64,000 nucleotides of DNA from assembly GCA_040882255.1 (NCBI GenBank), contig JBBEBP010000018.1, forward strand, positions 23,504-87,503. Direction: 5' to 3'. Source of the DNA: PWQG01 sp040882255 (GTDB lineage: Bacteria; Pseudomonadota; Gammaproteobacteria; Pseudomonadales; Pseudohongiellaceae). Below, in pieces: positions 43,665 through 51,633 of this stretch. A model generated the notes under the pieces. The model was given only the letters and a program-made list of their open reading frames with translations, had not been told where the DNA came from and searched no databases. The position numbers and the translations under genes are program-made. Every line of letters starts with the position of its first letter. The first letter of the stretch is position 1.

Positions 43665-45598
43665 TGGCCAAAAGCGGGACAGAAAAAAGCGGGACAGTCC
43701 CGATTTCCGGGAAAAGCGGGACTGTCCCCATTTCCGAGTACCTGGAGCGCCATCAGCACAAATCCCTGCTGCGCTTCATCACCTGCGGCTCGGTGGATGA
43801 CGGCAAATCCACGTTGATCGGCCGTCTGCTCTACGAATCCAGCCTGGTGCTGGATGATCAATTGGCGGCTTTCGAGTCGGACTCGCAGAAATGGGGCACC
43901 CAGGCCGGCGAACCGGATTTCGCCTTGCTGGTGGACGGGCTGGCGGCCGAGCGCGAGCAGGGCATCACCATTGATGTGGCTTACCGTTATTTTGCGACCG
44001 AGAAACGCAAGTTCATCGTGGCCGACACACCGGGTCATGAGCAGTACACACGCAACATGGTGACCGGCGCCTCGACGGCGGAGCTGGCCGTGATCCTGAT
44101 CGACGCCCGCAAGGGGATTCTCACCCAGACCCGGCGGCACAGTTATCTGGTCAAGCTGATCGGCATTCGCAAGGTGGTGCTGGCGGTCAACAAGATGGAC
44201 CTGGTGGACTTCTCCGGCGAGCGCTTTGACAGCATCGTCGCCGAGTATCGCGAGTTTGCCGCCCGCATCGGTCTGGAGGACATCACGGCCGTTCCGCTGT
44301 CGGCGCTGCGCGGGGACAACATCCTCGCCACCGGCGAGCGCATGCCCTGGTACACCGGGCCGACCCTGATGGGCGTACTGGAAACTTGTCCGCTGGACGA
44401 GGATGAAGTGCAGCAGCAGCCGTTGCGGTTGCCTGTGCAGTGGGTCAACCGGCCCGATCTGGATTTCCGCGGGTTCTGCGGACTGGTCGAGGCGGGACAG
44501 ATCCGCCCGGGTGATCGGGTCCGCGTGCAGCCGAGTGGCCAGGAAAGCACGGTGGCGCGGCTGGTGCACTTTGACGGGGACCGTGAGGTGGTGCCGGCCG
44601 GTCAGAGCGCGACGGTGACGCTGACGGACGAGGTCGATATCTCCCGTGGCGATGTGATTTCCTCGGCGGACGCACCGGCCGAGATCGCCGATCAGTTCGA
44701 ATGCACGCTCGTGTGGATGAACAGCGAGCTGATGTACCCGGGCCGTCCCTACCGTCTGCAGATCGGCGCGAACCGGGTCAATGCTACGGTCACCTCGCTG
44801 AAGTACAAGGTGGATGTGAACACCCTGGGGCACGAGGCCGCCAACGCCCTGGAGCTCAACGAGATCGCGGTCTGCAACATCAGTCTGGACAAGGCTGTTC
44901 CCTTCGAGCCATATGAGGTCAACCGGGCGCTGGGCGGTTTCATCCTGATCGACCGGGTGACCAACCAGACGGTGGCTGCGGGTATGCTGCATTTTGCGCT
45001 GCGCCGCGCGCACAACATTCACCAGCAGCACTTTGATGTGGACATGGAGGCGCGGGCCGCGCAGAAGGGGCAGAAGCCGGCGGTGTTGTGGTTTACTGGA
45101 CTGTCCGGCGCCGGTAAGTCGACCATCGCCAATGAGGTGGAACGCCAGCTTTTCGCGCTGGGGCGCCACTCCTACCTGCTTGATGGCGATAATGTGCGAC
45201 ATGGCCTGAATCGGGATCTGGGCTTCACGGATGCGGACCGGGTGGAGAATATCCGGCGCGTGGCGGAGCTGGCCGGTTTGATGGTCGATGCCGGGCTGAT
45301 CGTGCTGACCGCATTCATTTCGCCGTTCCGCGCCGAGCGTATCCAGGCCCGCCAGACGATCGGCGACGAGCGCTTTTTCGAGATTTTCGTGGACACGCCG
45401 CTGGCCATTGCCGAGCAGCGCGATGTGAAAGGGCTTTACAGAAAGGCCCGGGCCGGTGAGCTGAAGAACTTTACCGGCATCGATTCGCCCTATGAGGAGC
45501 CGGCCGATCCGGCGCTGCGGGTGAACACGGAGCACGAAACTGCGGAGCAGTCGGCCACCCGGGTGGTGGAGTTTCTGAAGAAAAAAGGGCTGGTCTGA
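43664..45598 (+). CDS. cysNC: bifunctional sulfate adenylyltransferase subunit 1 / APS kinase (CysNC)
   Basis: A 644-residue fusion. Residues about 33-250 are the CysN GTPase (GSVDDGKSTLIGRLL, DTPGHEQYTRNM, NKMDLVDF), 250-455 the EF-Tu-like beta domains, and about 470-640 APS kinase CysC (FTGLSGAGKSTI, LDGDNVRHGLNRDLGF, FTGIDSPYEEP). It makes APS and then PAPS. The first 25 residues are odd: SGT.KSGTVPIS and KSGTVPIS are encoded by two REP-type palindromes in the reading frame, so the ancestral start is likely displaced. The GTPase motifs after it are intact. Confidence 0.95.
   Translation: MAKSGTEKSGTVPISGKSGTVPISEYLERHQHKSLLRFITCGSVDDGKSTLIGRLLYESSLVLDDQLAAFESDSQKWGTQAGEPDFALLVDGLAAEREQGITIDVAYRYFATEKRKFIVADTPGHEQYTRNMVTGASTAELAVILIDARKGILTQTRRHSYLVKLIGIRKVVLAVNKMDLVDFSGERFDSIVAEYREFAARIGLEDITAVPLSALRGDNILATGERMPWYTGPTLMGVLETCPLDEDEVQQQPLRLPVQWVNRPDLDFRGFCGLVEAGQIRPGDRVRVQPSGQESTVARLVHFDGDREVVPAGQSATVTLTDEVDISRGDVISSADAPAEIADQFECTLVWMNSELMYPGRPYRLQIGANRVNATVTSLKYKVDVNTLGHEAANALELNEIAVCNISLDKAVPFEPYEVNRALGGFILIDRVTNQTVAAGMLHFALRRAHNIHQQHFDVDMEARAAQKGQKPAVLWFTGLSGAGKSTIANEVERQLFALGRHSYLLDGDNVRHGLNRDLGFTDADRVENIRRVAELAGLMVDAGLIVLTAFISPFRAERIQARQTIGDERFFEIFVDTPLAIAEQRDVKGLYRKARAGELKNFTGIDSPYEEPADPALRVNTEHETAEQSATRVVEFLKKKGLV
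43672..43733. repeat. REP-like element inside the cysNC 5' coding end
   Basis: GGGACAGTCCC at 43691-43701 and GGGACTGTCCC at 43718-43728 form an inverted pair within codons 4-23 of cysNC. It has the same core as the intergenic REP elements but is read as protein. Confidence 0.75.
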
Positions 45599-45625
45599 GA
45601 AAAAGGGGGACAGTCCCTCTTTTCT
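45598..45625. repeat. short REP-like hairpin after cysNC
   Basis: An imperfect palindrome (AGAAAAAGGG ... CCCTCTTTTCT around GGGACAGTCCC) begins in the stop codon of cysNC. The T-rich 3' side may terminate cysDNC transcription. Confidence 0.5.
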
Positions 45626-45664
45626 CTGTCTGTCCGGAATTGTCATAGCAGGATACTGAAACAC

Positions 45665-47035
45665 ATGTCCGGAACCGCATTTACCGCGCTCGACCTCCAT
45701 TCTGCATTGCTGAAAAACCTGGAAGTCCTGGGCTACTTGTCCATGACCCCTATCCAGTCCCGCAGTCTGCCGCCGATGCTGGACGGCAGGGATCTGATAG
45801 GGCAGGCGAAAACCGGTTCGGGGAAAACGGCGGCCTTCGGTCTGGCGTTGTTACAGAAGCTGGATGTCCGGCGCTTTCATATCCAGTCGCTGGTGCTCTG
45901 TCCGACGCGGGAACTGGCTGACCAGGTGGCGGCGGAGATCCGCCGGCTGGGACAACAGATGCCGAATATGAAGGTGCTGACCCTGTGCGGCGGCGCGCCC
46001 ATCGGTCCACAGATCGGCTCGCTGGAGCATGGCGCGCATATCATCGTCGGTACGCCGGGCCGGGTCGAGGATCACCTGCGCAGGGGTACGCTGTCACTGC
46101 CGGGCGTCAGCACCCTGGTGCTGGATGAGGCGGACCGGATGCTGGAGATGGGTTTTCAGGAGTCGCTGGAGGCAATCTTCGCACAGCTCCCCTCGCAGCG
46201 GCAGACGTTGATGTTCAGTGCCACGTTCGGCAGGGAGGTGAAGGCTACCGCTGAACGCATCATGCAGGATCCGGTGTTTGTCGAGGTGGGAGAGGCGCAC
46301 GACAAGAGCAGTATTGACGAACATTTCTACCGGGTAGCTGATGACGGCGAGCGGCTGACTGTGCTGCGTCTGTTGCTGCAGCAGGTGCGGCCTGCCTCGG
46401 CGTTGGTTTTCTGTGCTACCCGGCGCGATGTGGACGAAGTGGCGGCCGGGCTGCGCCGTCACGACTTCAGTGCGCTACCGCTGCACGGCGACATGGATCA
46501 GAAGGATCGGGACCGTACGCTGGTGCGGTTTGCCAACAACAGTGTGTCTGTGCTGGTGGCCAGCGATGTGGCGGCCCGGGGGCTGGACATCGGTGGTCTG
46601 GATCTGGTGGTGAACTACCACGTGGCCCGGGACCCGGATACGCATCTGCACCGTGTGGGCCGCACTGGCCGGGCGGGTGCCAGTGGCATGGCCTGCACAT
46701 TGTTCGAGGGCCGGGAAGAACAGCGGGTGCGCAGACTGGCCCCGGATTTTGTCGATGAGGCCTGGCCGCCGATGGCGCTGCTGGAAGCCAAGACACCCTG
46801 GCCGGAGATGGTCACGCTGCAGGTCGATGGCGGGAAGAGGCAGAAGCTGAGGCCGGGTGATATTGTCGGTGCGCTGACGGGCGATGGTGGCATTCCCGGT
46901 GAACGCATCGGCAAGATCCTGGTCACGGATGTGCGGGCCTATGTGGCGGTGGGGCACGATGTGGCCAGGGCGGCGCTGAAGCAGCTGGGCGAGGGGCGGA
47001 TGAAAGGGCGCTCGTTTCGGGTCCGGCAGCTGTAG
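45665..47035 (+). CDS. dbpA: ATP-dependent RNA helicase DbpA
   Basis: A 456-residue DEAD-box helicase: Q motif MTPIQSRSLP, Walker A AKTGSGKT (about 49-56), PTRELADQV, VLDEADRML (about 152), FSATF, VLVASDVAARGLDI, HRVGRTGRAG, and a C-terminal DbpA RNA-binding domain from about 385 (KLRPGDIVGALTGDGGIPGE, RIGKILVTDVRAYVAV). DbpA acts in 50S ribosome assembly by binding 23S rRNA hairpin 92. Length matches the family. It stands alone, between REP elements. Confidence 0.95.
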   Translation: MSGTAFTALDLHSALLKNLEVLGYLSMTPIQSRSLPPMLDGRDLIGQAKTGSGKTAAFGLALLQKLDVRRFHIQSLVLCPTRELADQVAAEIRRLGQQMPNMKVLTLCGGAPIGPQIGSLEHGAHIIVGTPGRVEDHLRRGTLSLPGVSTLVLDEADRMLEMGFQESLEAIFAQLPSQRQTLMFSATFGREVKATAERIMQDPVFVEVGEAHDKSSIDEHFYRVADDGERLTVLRLLLQQVRPASALVFCATRRDVDEVAAGLRRHDFSALPLHGDMDQKDRDRTLVRFANNSVSVLVASDVAARGLDIGGLDLVVNYHVARDPDTHLHRVGRTGRAGASGMACTLFEGREEQRVRRLAPDFVDEAWPPMALLEAKTPWPEMVTLQVDGGKRQKLRPGDIVGALTGDGGIPGERIGKILVTDVRAYVAVGHDVARAALKQLGEGRMKGRSFRVRQL

Positions 47036-47216
47036 AAACCGGGACGAAAAACGGGACGGAAAAACCGGGGAAAAACCGGGGAAAAACCGGGGAAAAACCG
47101 GGACAGTCCCTCTTTTCCGATTTCTTTTCCAGGAAACCAGTTGGGAGGGCGACCGGAAAAGAGGGACTGTCCCGGTTTTTCCCCGGTTTTTCCGCCCCGG
47201 TTTTTCCCCCGGTTTT
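47036..47216. repeat. REP-like element C with 30-bp inverted arms
   Basis: Perfect arms lie at 47089-47118 and 47155-47184 with the same 36-nt spacer as elements A and B; four GGGGAAAAACC units precede the left arm. It fills the gap between the convergent dbpA and RAYT genes and adjoins the transposase that probably spreads the family. Confidence 0.88.
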
Positions 47217-47912
47217 TCATCCGCGTTTCGCAGGACGCCCCCTCGGTCGGGGTGCTATGCGTCGTCCCAGACACTTTTCCGTATGCTGTATGAACAGCTC
47301 ATCCCCCGTGGGTTGATTTCTCCTGATGGCTTTTCCGACGAGGCCTCGTTCTTGATCTGCTTCTTGATAGTTCTCAATGAACTTCCGGTAACGAAGACGG
47401 CGTTCGCTCAGGTTGCTGCCCAATTGGTCGAACAGCGGCGGTGTATCGAGCCAGGGAGCATAGCTCAGTCCGATTCGGGCTCTGTAGCTGCACCACTGAT
47501 AGTGAGCCGGGCTGCTGACTATCCCGGCCTTTACCGGGTTGAGCTCTACGTACCGGATGCAGGTGAACAAGTAGGCTTCTGTGTCGATCGGGCTGGTGTA
47601 GTACCTTCCGTCCCAGAGTGAGCCGGTTCTGTCTTCCCGTTTGTTGATCATCCGGGTGTGACGTCCGGCCACGATTTTCATCAGTCTCCCTATATCCGAA
47701 GGGTTTTTACCGGCGCCGACGATGATGTGGACATGGTTGCTCATCAGACAATAACTGTAGACTCGTATTCCCAGTTCATGCTTGTACTCGATCAGGTTCT
47801 TCAGGTAATAGTCGAAATCTTCCGGCTGCGGAAAAATGGTTTGTCTGTTGTGACCGCGATGCACAATGTGGTGCGGTGCTCCGGGCACGATGAGGCGGGC
47901 GGTTCTGGGCAT
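47217..47912 (-). CDS. REP-associated tyrosine transposase (RAYT, IS200-like)
   Basis: A 231-residue HUH-type Y1 transposase: start MPRTARLIVPGAPHHIVHRG, HUH histidines at 60 and 62 in MSNHVHIIV, then GRLMKIVAGRHTRMIN and TGSLWDGRYYTS, then CIRYVELNPVKAGIV. Such proteins cleave and move REP hairpins. At the place where many relatives have the nucleophilic Tyr (YTRMIN) this copy has His85; the related group with this N-terminus often also lacks Tyr there, so activity cannot be judged. REP elements flank the gene on both sides, as usual for a RAYT locus. Confidence 0.88.
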   Translation of the reverse strand: MPRTARLIVPGAPHHIVHRGHNRQTIFPQPEDFDYYLKNLIEYKHELGIRVYSYCLMSNHVHIIVGAGKNPSDIGRLMKIVAGRHTRMINKREDRTGSLWDGRYYTSPIDTEAYLFTCIRYVELNPVKAGIVSSPAHYQWCSYRARIGLSYAPWLDTPPLFDQLGSNLSERRLRYRKFIENYQEADQERGLVGKAIRRNQPTGDELFIQHTEKCLGRRIAPRPRGRPAKRG

Positions 47913-47984
47913 ATGGCAGGTCCTTTGCCGTATTGTGTCTCTTGTTGGTTATAGTCCAGAAAGGCGACGTTGTCAGATAGAAAA

Positions 47985-48097
47985 TCGGGACAGTCCCGCT
48001 TTTTCCGCGGAAATCCGGGACTGTCCCCCTTTTCCGAACACAAAAAAAGGCCACCCGCAGGTGGCCTTTTTTCAGAAAAGAGGGACTGTCCCCCTTT
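47985..48097. repeat. REP cores around the RAYT upstream region
   Basis: Three copies of the core occur: GGGACAGTCCC at 47987-47997 and GGGACTGTCCC at 48017-48027 and 48082-48092. The first two form an inverted pair; the third stands just beyond the TonB-receptor terminator, partly overlapping its 3' side. Confidence 0.7.
48042..48072 (-). terminator. strong Rho-independent terminator after the TonB receptor
   Basis: A 7-bp stem GGCCACC/GGTGGCC with a CGCA loop has seven A residues on one side and six T residues on the other, so it can stop transcription in both directions. On the minus strand it follows the TonB-receptor stop by about 28 bp. Confidence 0.85.
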
Positions 48098-48099
48098 TT

Positions 48100-51000
48100 T
48101 TAAAAGCTCCAGAGAGCTCTGCCGTAGATGCGGCGGCCGCGGCCGTCGAACACGGTGGCGTCGTAGCCCAGTGGGGCGGTTTCACGGTAGGGGAGGCTGG
48201 CATCGAACAGGTCCAGTACGCCCAGTGTAAGCTGCGTGCTGCCCAGGTTGCTGTTGCCCCAGTCGTGTGTGTAACGGTACTGGATATCCCAGGTGTTGTA
48301 ACTGTCAACCCTGCGGCTGAGCAGCGAGCGCTCCAGTTCGTTGGCATCCTCAAAGGCCAGATCATAGCCCAGGTCACGGTAGGAACCGGTGTGCCGGTTG
48401 ATGGCGGTGAAGCCGTGCGCACCGTTCATCCAGTTCAGCGTGATGTGACCCTTGTTGTCGGGCAGTGAACGCACCAGGTTGCCATCGCCCGTAGTGCCGG
48501 CCGCATCATAGATGCCGGAATCCATCAGGCCGAACTCCAACCCGGGGATGTCCTTCAGCATGTATTGGCGCACATGGGTGTAGTCCAGGCTGGCGCTGAA
48601 GCGGCCCCAGTCGGTGTCCCAGTTGTAGCCGAGTTTCAGGTCCACACCGTCTGCCTCGATGACGCCGGCATTGATCGCCGCCAGTGTCAGCGTGATCAGG
48701 TTGGCTGTGTCGGTGTTGGTGGCGCGCTGGATACCGGGCACTGTATAGACACGCGGGTCCACGACACAGTTCAGGCGCTCGTCCGAGTCACGTCCGTACT
48801 CGTCTTCCAACGCACCCGGATCACAGGAAGCGTAGGGTGTATCCGAGTCGGCGGGAATCGTGTCGTTGAGGATGTAGTTGTCCGGGTTGTCCCGCACGGA
48901 CAGGAACTTCTCGATTTCCGGCTGCTGGGCCGTGATCGGTGGCTCGGGCAGGACCCGGTCTTCCACCTCGAAGCGCCAGACATCCGCCTGCACCCGCAGA
49001 CCATCGAGCCGGCCGGCCGGTGTCCACTGGAAACCGGCGCTGTATGTGTCAGCGTACTCATTGCCGACATCCGGCGCCGGACCACCCAGTGTATAGGTCT
49101 GTTCGGAAAGGCCGTTCTCCGGGATGGGCTCGGCGAGACCGGCACGCACTGACTGGTTGGCGAATGGATCACGGAACGTCACGCTGCCAGACTCCAGTCC
49201 CTCCAGAATGATACCGATATTCGGCGCACGGAAGGACTGCGAGTAGGAGCCGCGGAACAGCACGTCCTCGACCGGGCGCCAGCTCAGGGCCACTTTGGGG
49301 GATACCTGGCCCCCGATGTTGCCGCCATAGTCCTCCCAACGCAGCGCGATCTGACTTTCCACGTTGTTCAGGAACGGCAGGGAGAGTTCCAGGAACGTCG
49401 CATTGGTTTCCCGCGTATGGTCGAAGTTGAAAATACACTCCGAGCATTCAAAGTTGTTGCTGACATAGTGCGTCTCATCCACGTTGCCCTGCCCATCCCA
49501 GCTCAGGATCGCTTCGGGCAGACCCGGCTGGTTGATGGAAGGCGCGATGGAAGTGGCGTTACGCTGGCGATGCTGCACGCCCGCGGCGAACTGCGCCGTA
49601 CCGCCCTGCATCTCGAACAGCTCACCGCCAACCATGGCATCGAATACCAGCAGCTTGTTGCGCTTGTCGGCGCGCAGCACGGTGGGCATCATCCAGTCGA
49701 CCAGCTCCTGGTTGTTGGCCACGTCCGGGTTGCTGAACTGCGTCAGCAGCGGGTTATAGAATTGACAGTCACCCTGACCCTGGTTGTTGCTGGTCAGCGC
49801 CAGTGACATCGCTTCCCGTGTTGTGAACACGAAACCGGGGAAGAAGGTCTGCAGGTAGCCGTCACTATAGAAGTCCCACGCCTGGGGCACAGCACCACCG
49901 AAGGGACCGGGTTGACCGACGAAGTCGAAATCCGAGACACCATTCGGTGTGCAGTTGGGGCCGCCGAGACCGTTGGCCGCCAGTTCCGAGTTGAAGCGGT
50001 TGAAAGTCTGGTATTGCTGCTCCAGGCTGGAAGCGCTCCAGCCAAGGCTGACGTCGTAGTTGAACTGGCGGTCGGCGGCGTAGAAATCACCGCGCAGGCC
50101 GGCCTGCAGAATCGTCGTCTCCGTCTCCGTGGTATTCGAGTCATCACCAGTGCGCGGGATGCCATCCCGGACCGTGCTCCAGTAGGCGGTATTGATGCCG
50201 CCATTGCGGATGTCGGTGGGCGAATTGGTGATGTCGTCCGCGGTGGGCCGGGTCAGACCGATTTCCGGGGCAAAGAAACCCAGCTCCATGGTCTGGCCGA
50301 TGGCGTTACCACCAAACTGGGGATTGCGTGTATAGGCGCCCGGCTGGGCGAGGAACACCGTCGGTCCCCGTGCCTGGGTCTGGCCGTCGTCGGCGCGCAC
50401 GGTGGACGTTTCCGAATAGTTGAAGAACGAGTAGAACTCCATGTTTTCGCTGAAGGCATGCTGCAGGCCGCCGGCGATGCTGTCGCGGGCCGATTCGCGG
50501 GCCACATAGTTCCAGCGCGAGTTATCCTCGCGGCACGTGCCGGTGCGCTCACCGGGTGTTTCGCGCAATGTGCCGGTGAAGAACGGCGTGCCATCAATCG
50601 AGGTGGCCGCGTCGGTGTTACAGAGCGGGTCAGTGTATACCGGGGCGCTGGTGCCGCCTTCGGCCACGTTCTGTGCCATCAGGTCAGTGGCGAGGTAGCC
50701 CGGATTGAGGTTGGCACCGAAGGTCGGTGCCGATACGGCGCCGCCGATGGTGGCGGTGGTGCCCAGAAACTCGGAGTACTCATTGAAGAAGCTGGCATTG
50801 CGCACCGAGACCGGGTCACGCTCGAAGCGTTCGGCGGAGATCACGAAGTTGGTGCGCGCATCGTCGCTTTCCCAGCCCCAGATGCCGCTGACGGTCTTGT
50901 CGTATTTGCCGCCGGCCGACTCCACGCCCTGGATGTCGCCATAGAGTTCGGCGCCGACGAAATCGGTGCGCATGATGATGTTGACCACGCCGGCCACGGC

Positions 51001-51483
51001 ATCCGCCCCATACAGGGCCGAGCCACCATCGGTGAGGACTTCGACACGGTCGGTCATCACCAGCGGGATCGTGTTGATATCAACGAATTCACCGCCAGTA
51101 CTGGTGACAGCCGCAGCAGGTGTGACACGCTTGCCGTTGATCAGTGTCAGTGTGGAATTCTCGCCGAGGTTACGCAGGTTGACCTGCGCGGTGCCTTCCG
51201 TCTGGCTGGTTTCGCCGGAGCCGGGGTTGGTGAAGGAACCGGAGTTGACCTCCATGTTCTTGATCACATCCCAGACCACGGCGGCGCCCTGGGCTTCAAT
51301 ACTTTCGCGGTCGATGACCTGGACGGGTGAGGGTGCATCAAGTGGCGAGCCGCTGATGAAGGAGCCGGTGACCACGACTTCTTCAATGGTTTCATTGTCC
51401 TGGGCTGCTACCGTGTGGGATAGTCCGGCCAGAACAATGCCGGCGACAAGCGCCTTCGGCTGGCAGGGAAAGGGTGTATTCAT
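48100..51483 (-). CDS. TonB-dependent outer-membrane receptor
   Basis: An 1127-residue receptor with signal peptide (1-27), a TonB box-like EEVVVTGSF at 34-42, plug domain (about 50-165; VNLRNLGENSTLTLINGKRV, GGSALYGADAVAGVVNII) and a long beta-barrel ending in RALWSF with C-terminal Phe. The plug signatures match the large oar/NicT-like receptors that import peptides or carbohydrates rather than the small siderophore type. A Fur-like AT-rich site lies upstream. Divergent from an SLC13 permease gene. Substrate unknown. Confidence 0.9.
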   Translation of the reverse strand: MNTPFPCQPKALVAGIVLAGLSHTVAAQDNETIEEVVVTGSFISGSPLDAPSPVQVIDRESIEAQGAAVVWDVIKNMEVNSGSFTNPGSGETSQTEGTAQVNLRNLGENSTLTLINGKRVTPAAAVTSTGGEFVDINTIPLVMTDRVEVLTDGGSALYGADAVAGVVNIIMRTDFVGAELYGDIQGVESAGGKYDKTVSGIWGWESDDARTNFVISAERFERDPVSVRNASFFNEYSEFLGTTATIGGAVSAPTFGANLNPGYLATDLMAQNVAEGGTSAPVYTDPLCNTDAATSIDGTPFFTGTLRETPGERTGTCREDNSRWNYVARESARDSIAGGLQHAFSENMEFYSFFNYSETSTVRADDGQTQARGPTVFLAQPGAYTRNPQFGGNAIGQTMELGFFAPEIGLTRPTADDITNSPTDIRNGGINTAYWSTVRDGIPRTGDDSNTTETETTILQAGLRGDFYAADRQFNYDVSLGWSASSLEQQYQTFNRFNSELAANGLGGPNCTPNGVSDFDFVGQPGPFGGAVPQAWDFYSDGYLQTFFPGFVFTTREAMSLALTSNNQGQGDCQFYNPLLTQFSNPDVANNQELVDWMMPTVLRADKRNKLLVFDAMVGGELFEMQGGTAQFAAGVQHRQRNATSIAPSINQPGLPEAILSWDGQGNVDETHYVSNNFECSECIFNFDHTRETNATFLELSLPFLNNVESQIALRWEDYGGNIGGQVSPKVALSWRPVEDVLFRGSYSQSFRAPNIGIILEGLESGSVTFRDPFANQSVRAGLAEPIPENGLSEQTYTLGGPAPDVGNEYADTYSAGFQWTPAGRLDGLRVQADVWRFEVEDRVLPEPPITAQQPEIEKFLSVRDNPDNYILNDTIPADSDTPYASCDPGALEDEYGRDSDERLNCVVDPRVYTVPGIQRATNTDTANLITLTLAAINAGVIEADGVDLKLGYNWDTDWGRFSASLDYTHVRQYMLKDIPGLEFGLMDSGIYDAAGTTGDGNLVRSLPDNKGHITLNWMNGAHGFTAINRHTGSYRDLGYDLAFEDANELERSLLSRRVDSYNTWDIQYRYTHDWGNSNLGSTQLTLGVLDLFDASLPYRETAPLGYDATVFDGRGRRIYGRALWSF

Positions 51484-51545
51484 TGTTATTGCTCCCCTAA
51501 TTGCGTTATGAGTCTAATTGATCTTATTTATACTTGATGTAGCAG

Positions 51546-51564
51546 ACTATACATAATCATTATA
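51546..51564 (-). promoter_or_regulatory. Fur-box-like sequence upstream of the TonB receptor
   Basis: The sequence contains ATAATCATTAT at 51553-51563, matching the right half of the classical Fur box GATAATGATAATCATTATC; 13 of 19 positions match by eye. It lies 63-81 bp before the receptor start and 70 bp before the divergent permease. This is suggestive only. Confidence 0.35.
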
Positions 51565-51633
51565 ACGGGCTGCTTGTCAACGCAAATTCAGCGACAATGG
51601 CGTCACCGCGACAGTAAAGAGTGAGAACAACGT

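Noticed and set aside
43619..45700. 693-codon minus-strand open frame opposite cysNC
   Set aside because: CysNC has all its catalytic motifs on the plus strand. The antisense frame has no motif and ends only by GC bias.
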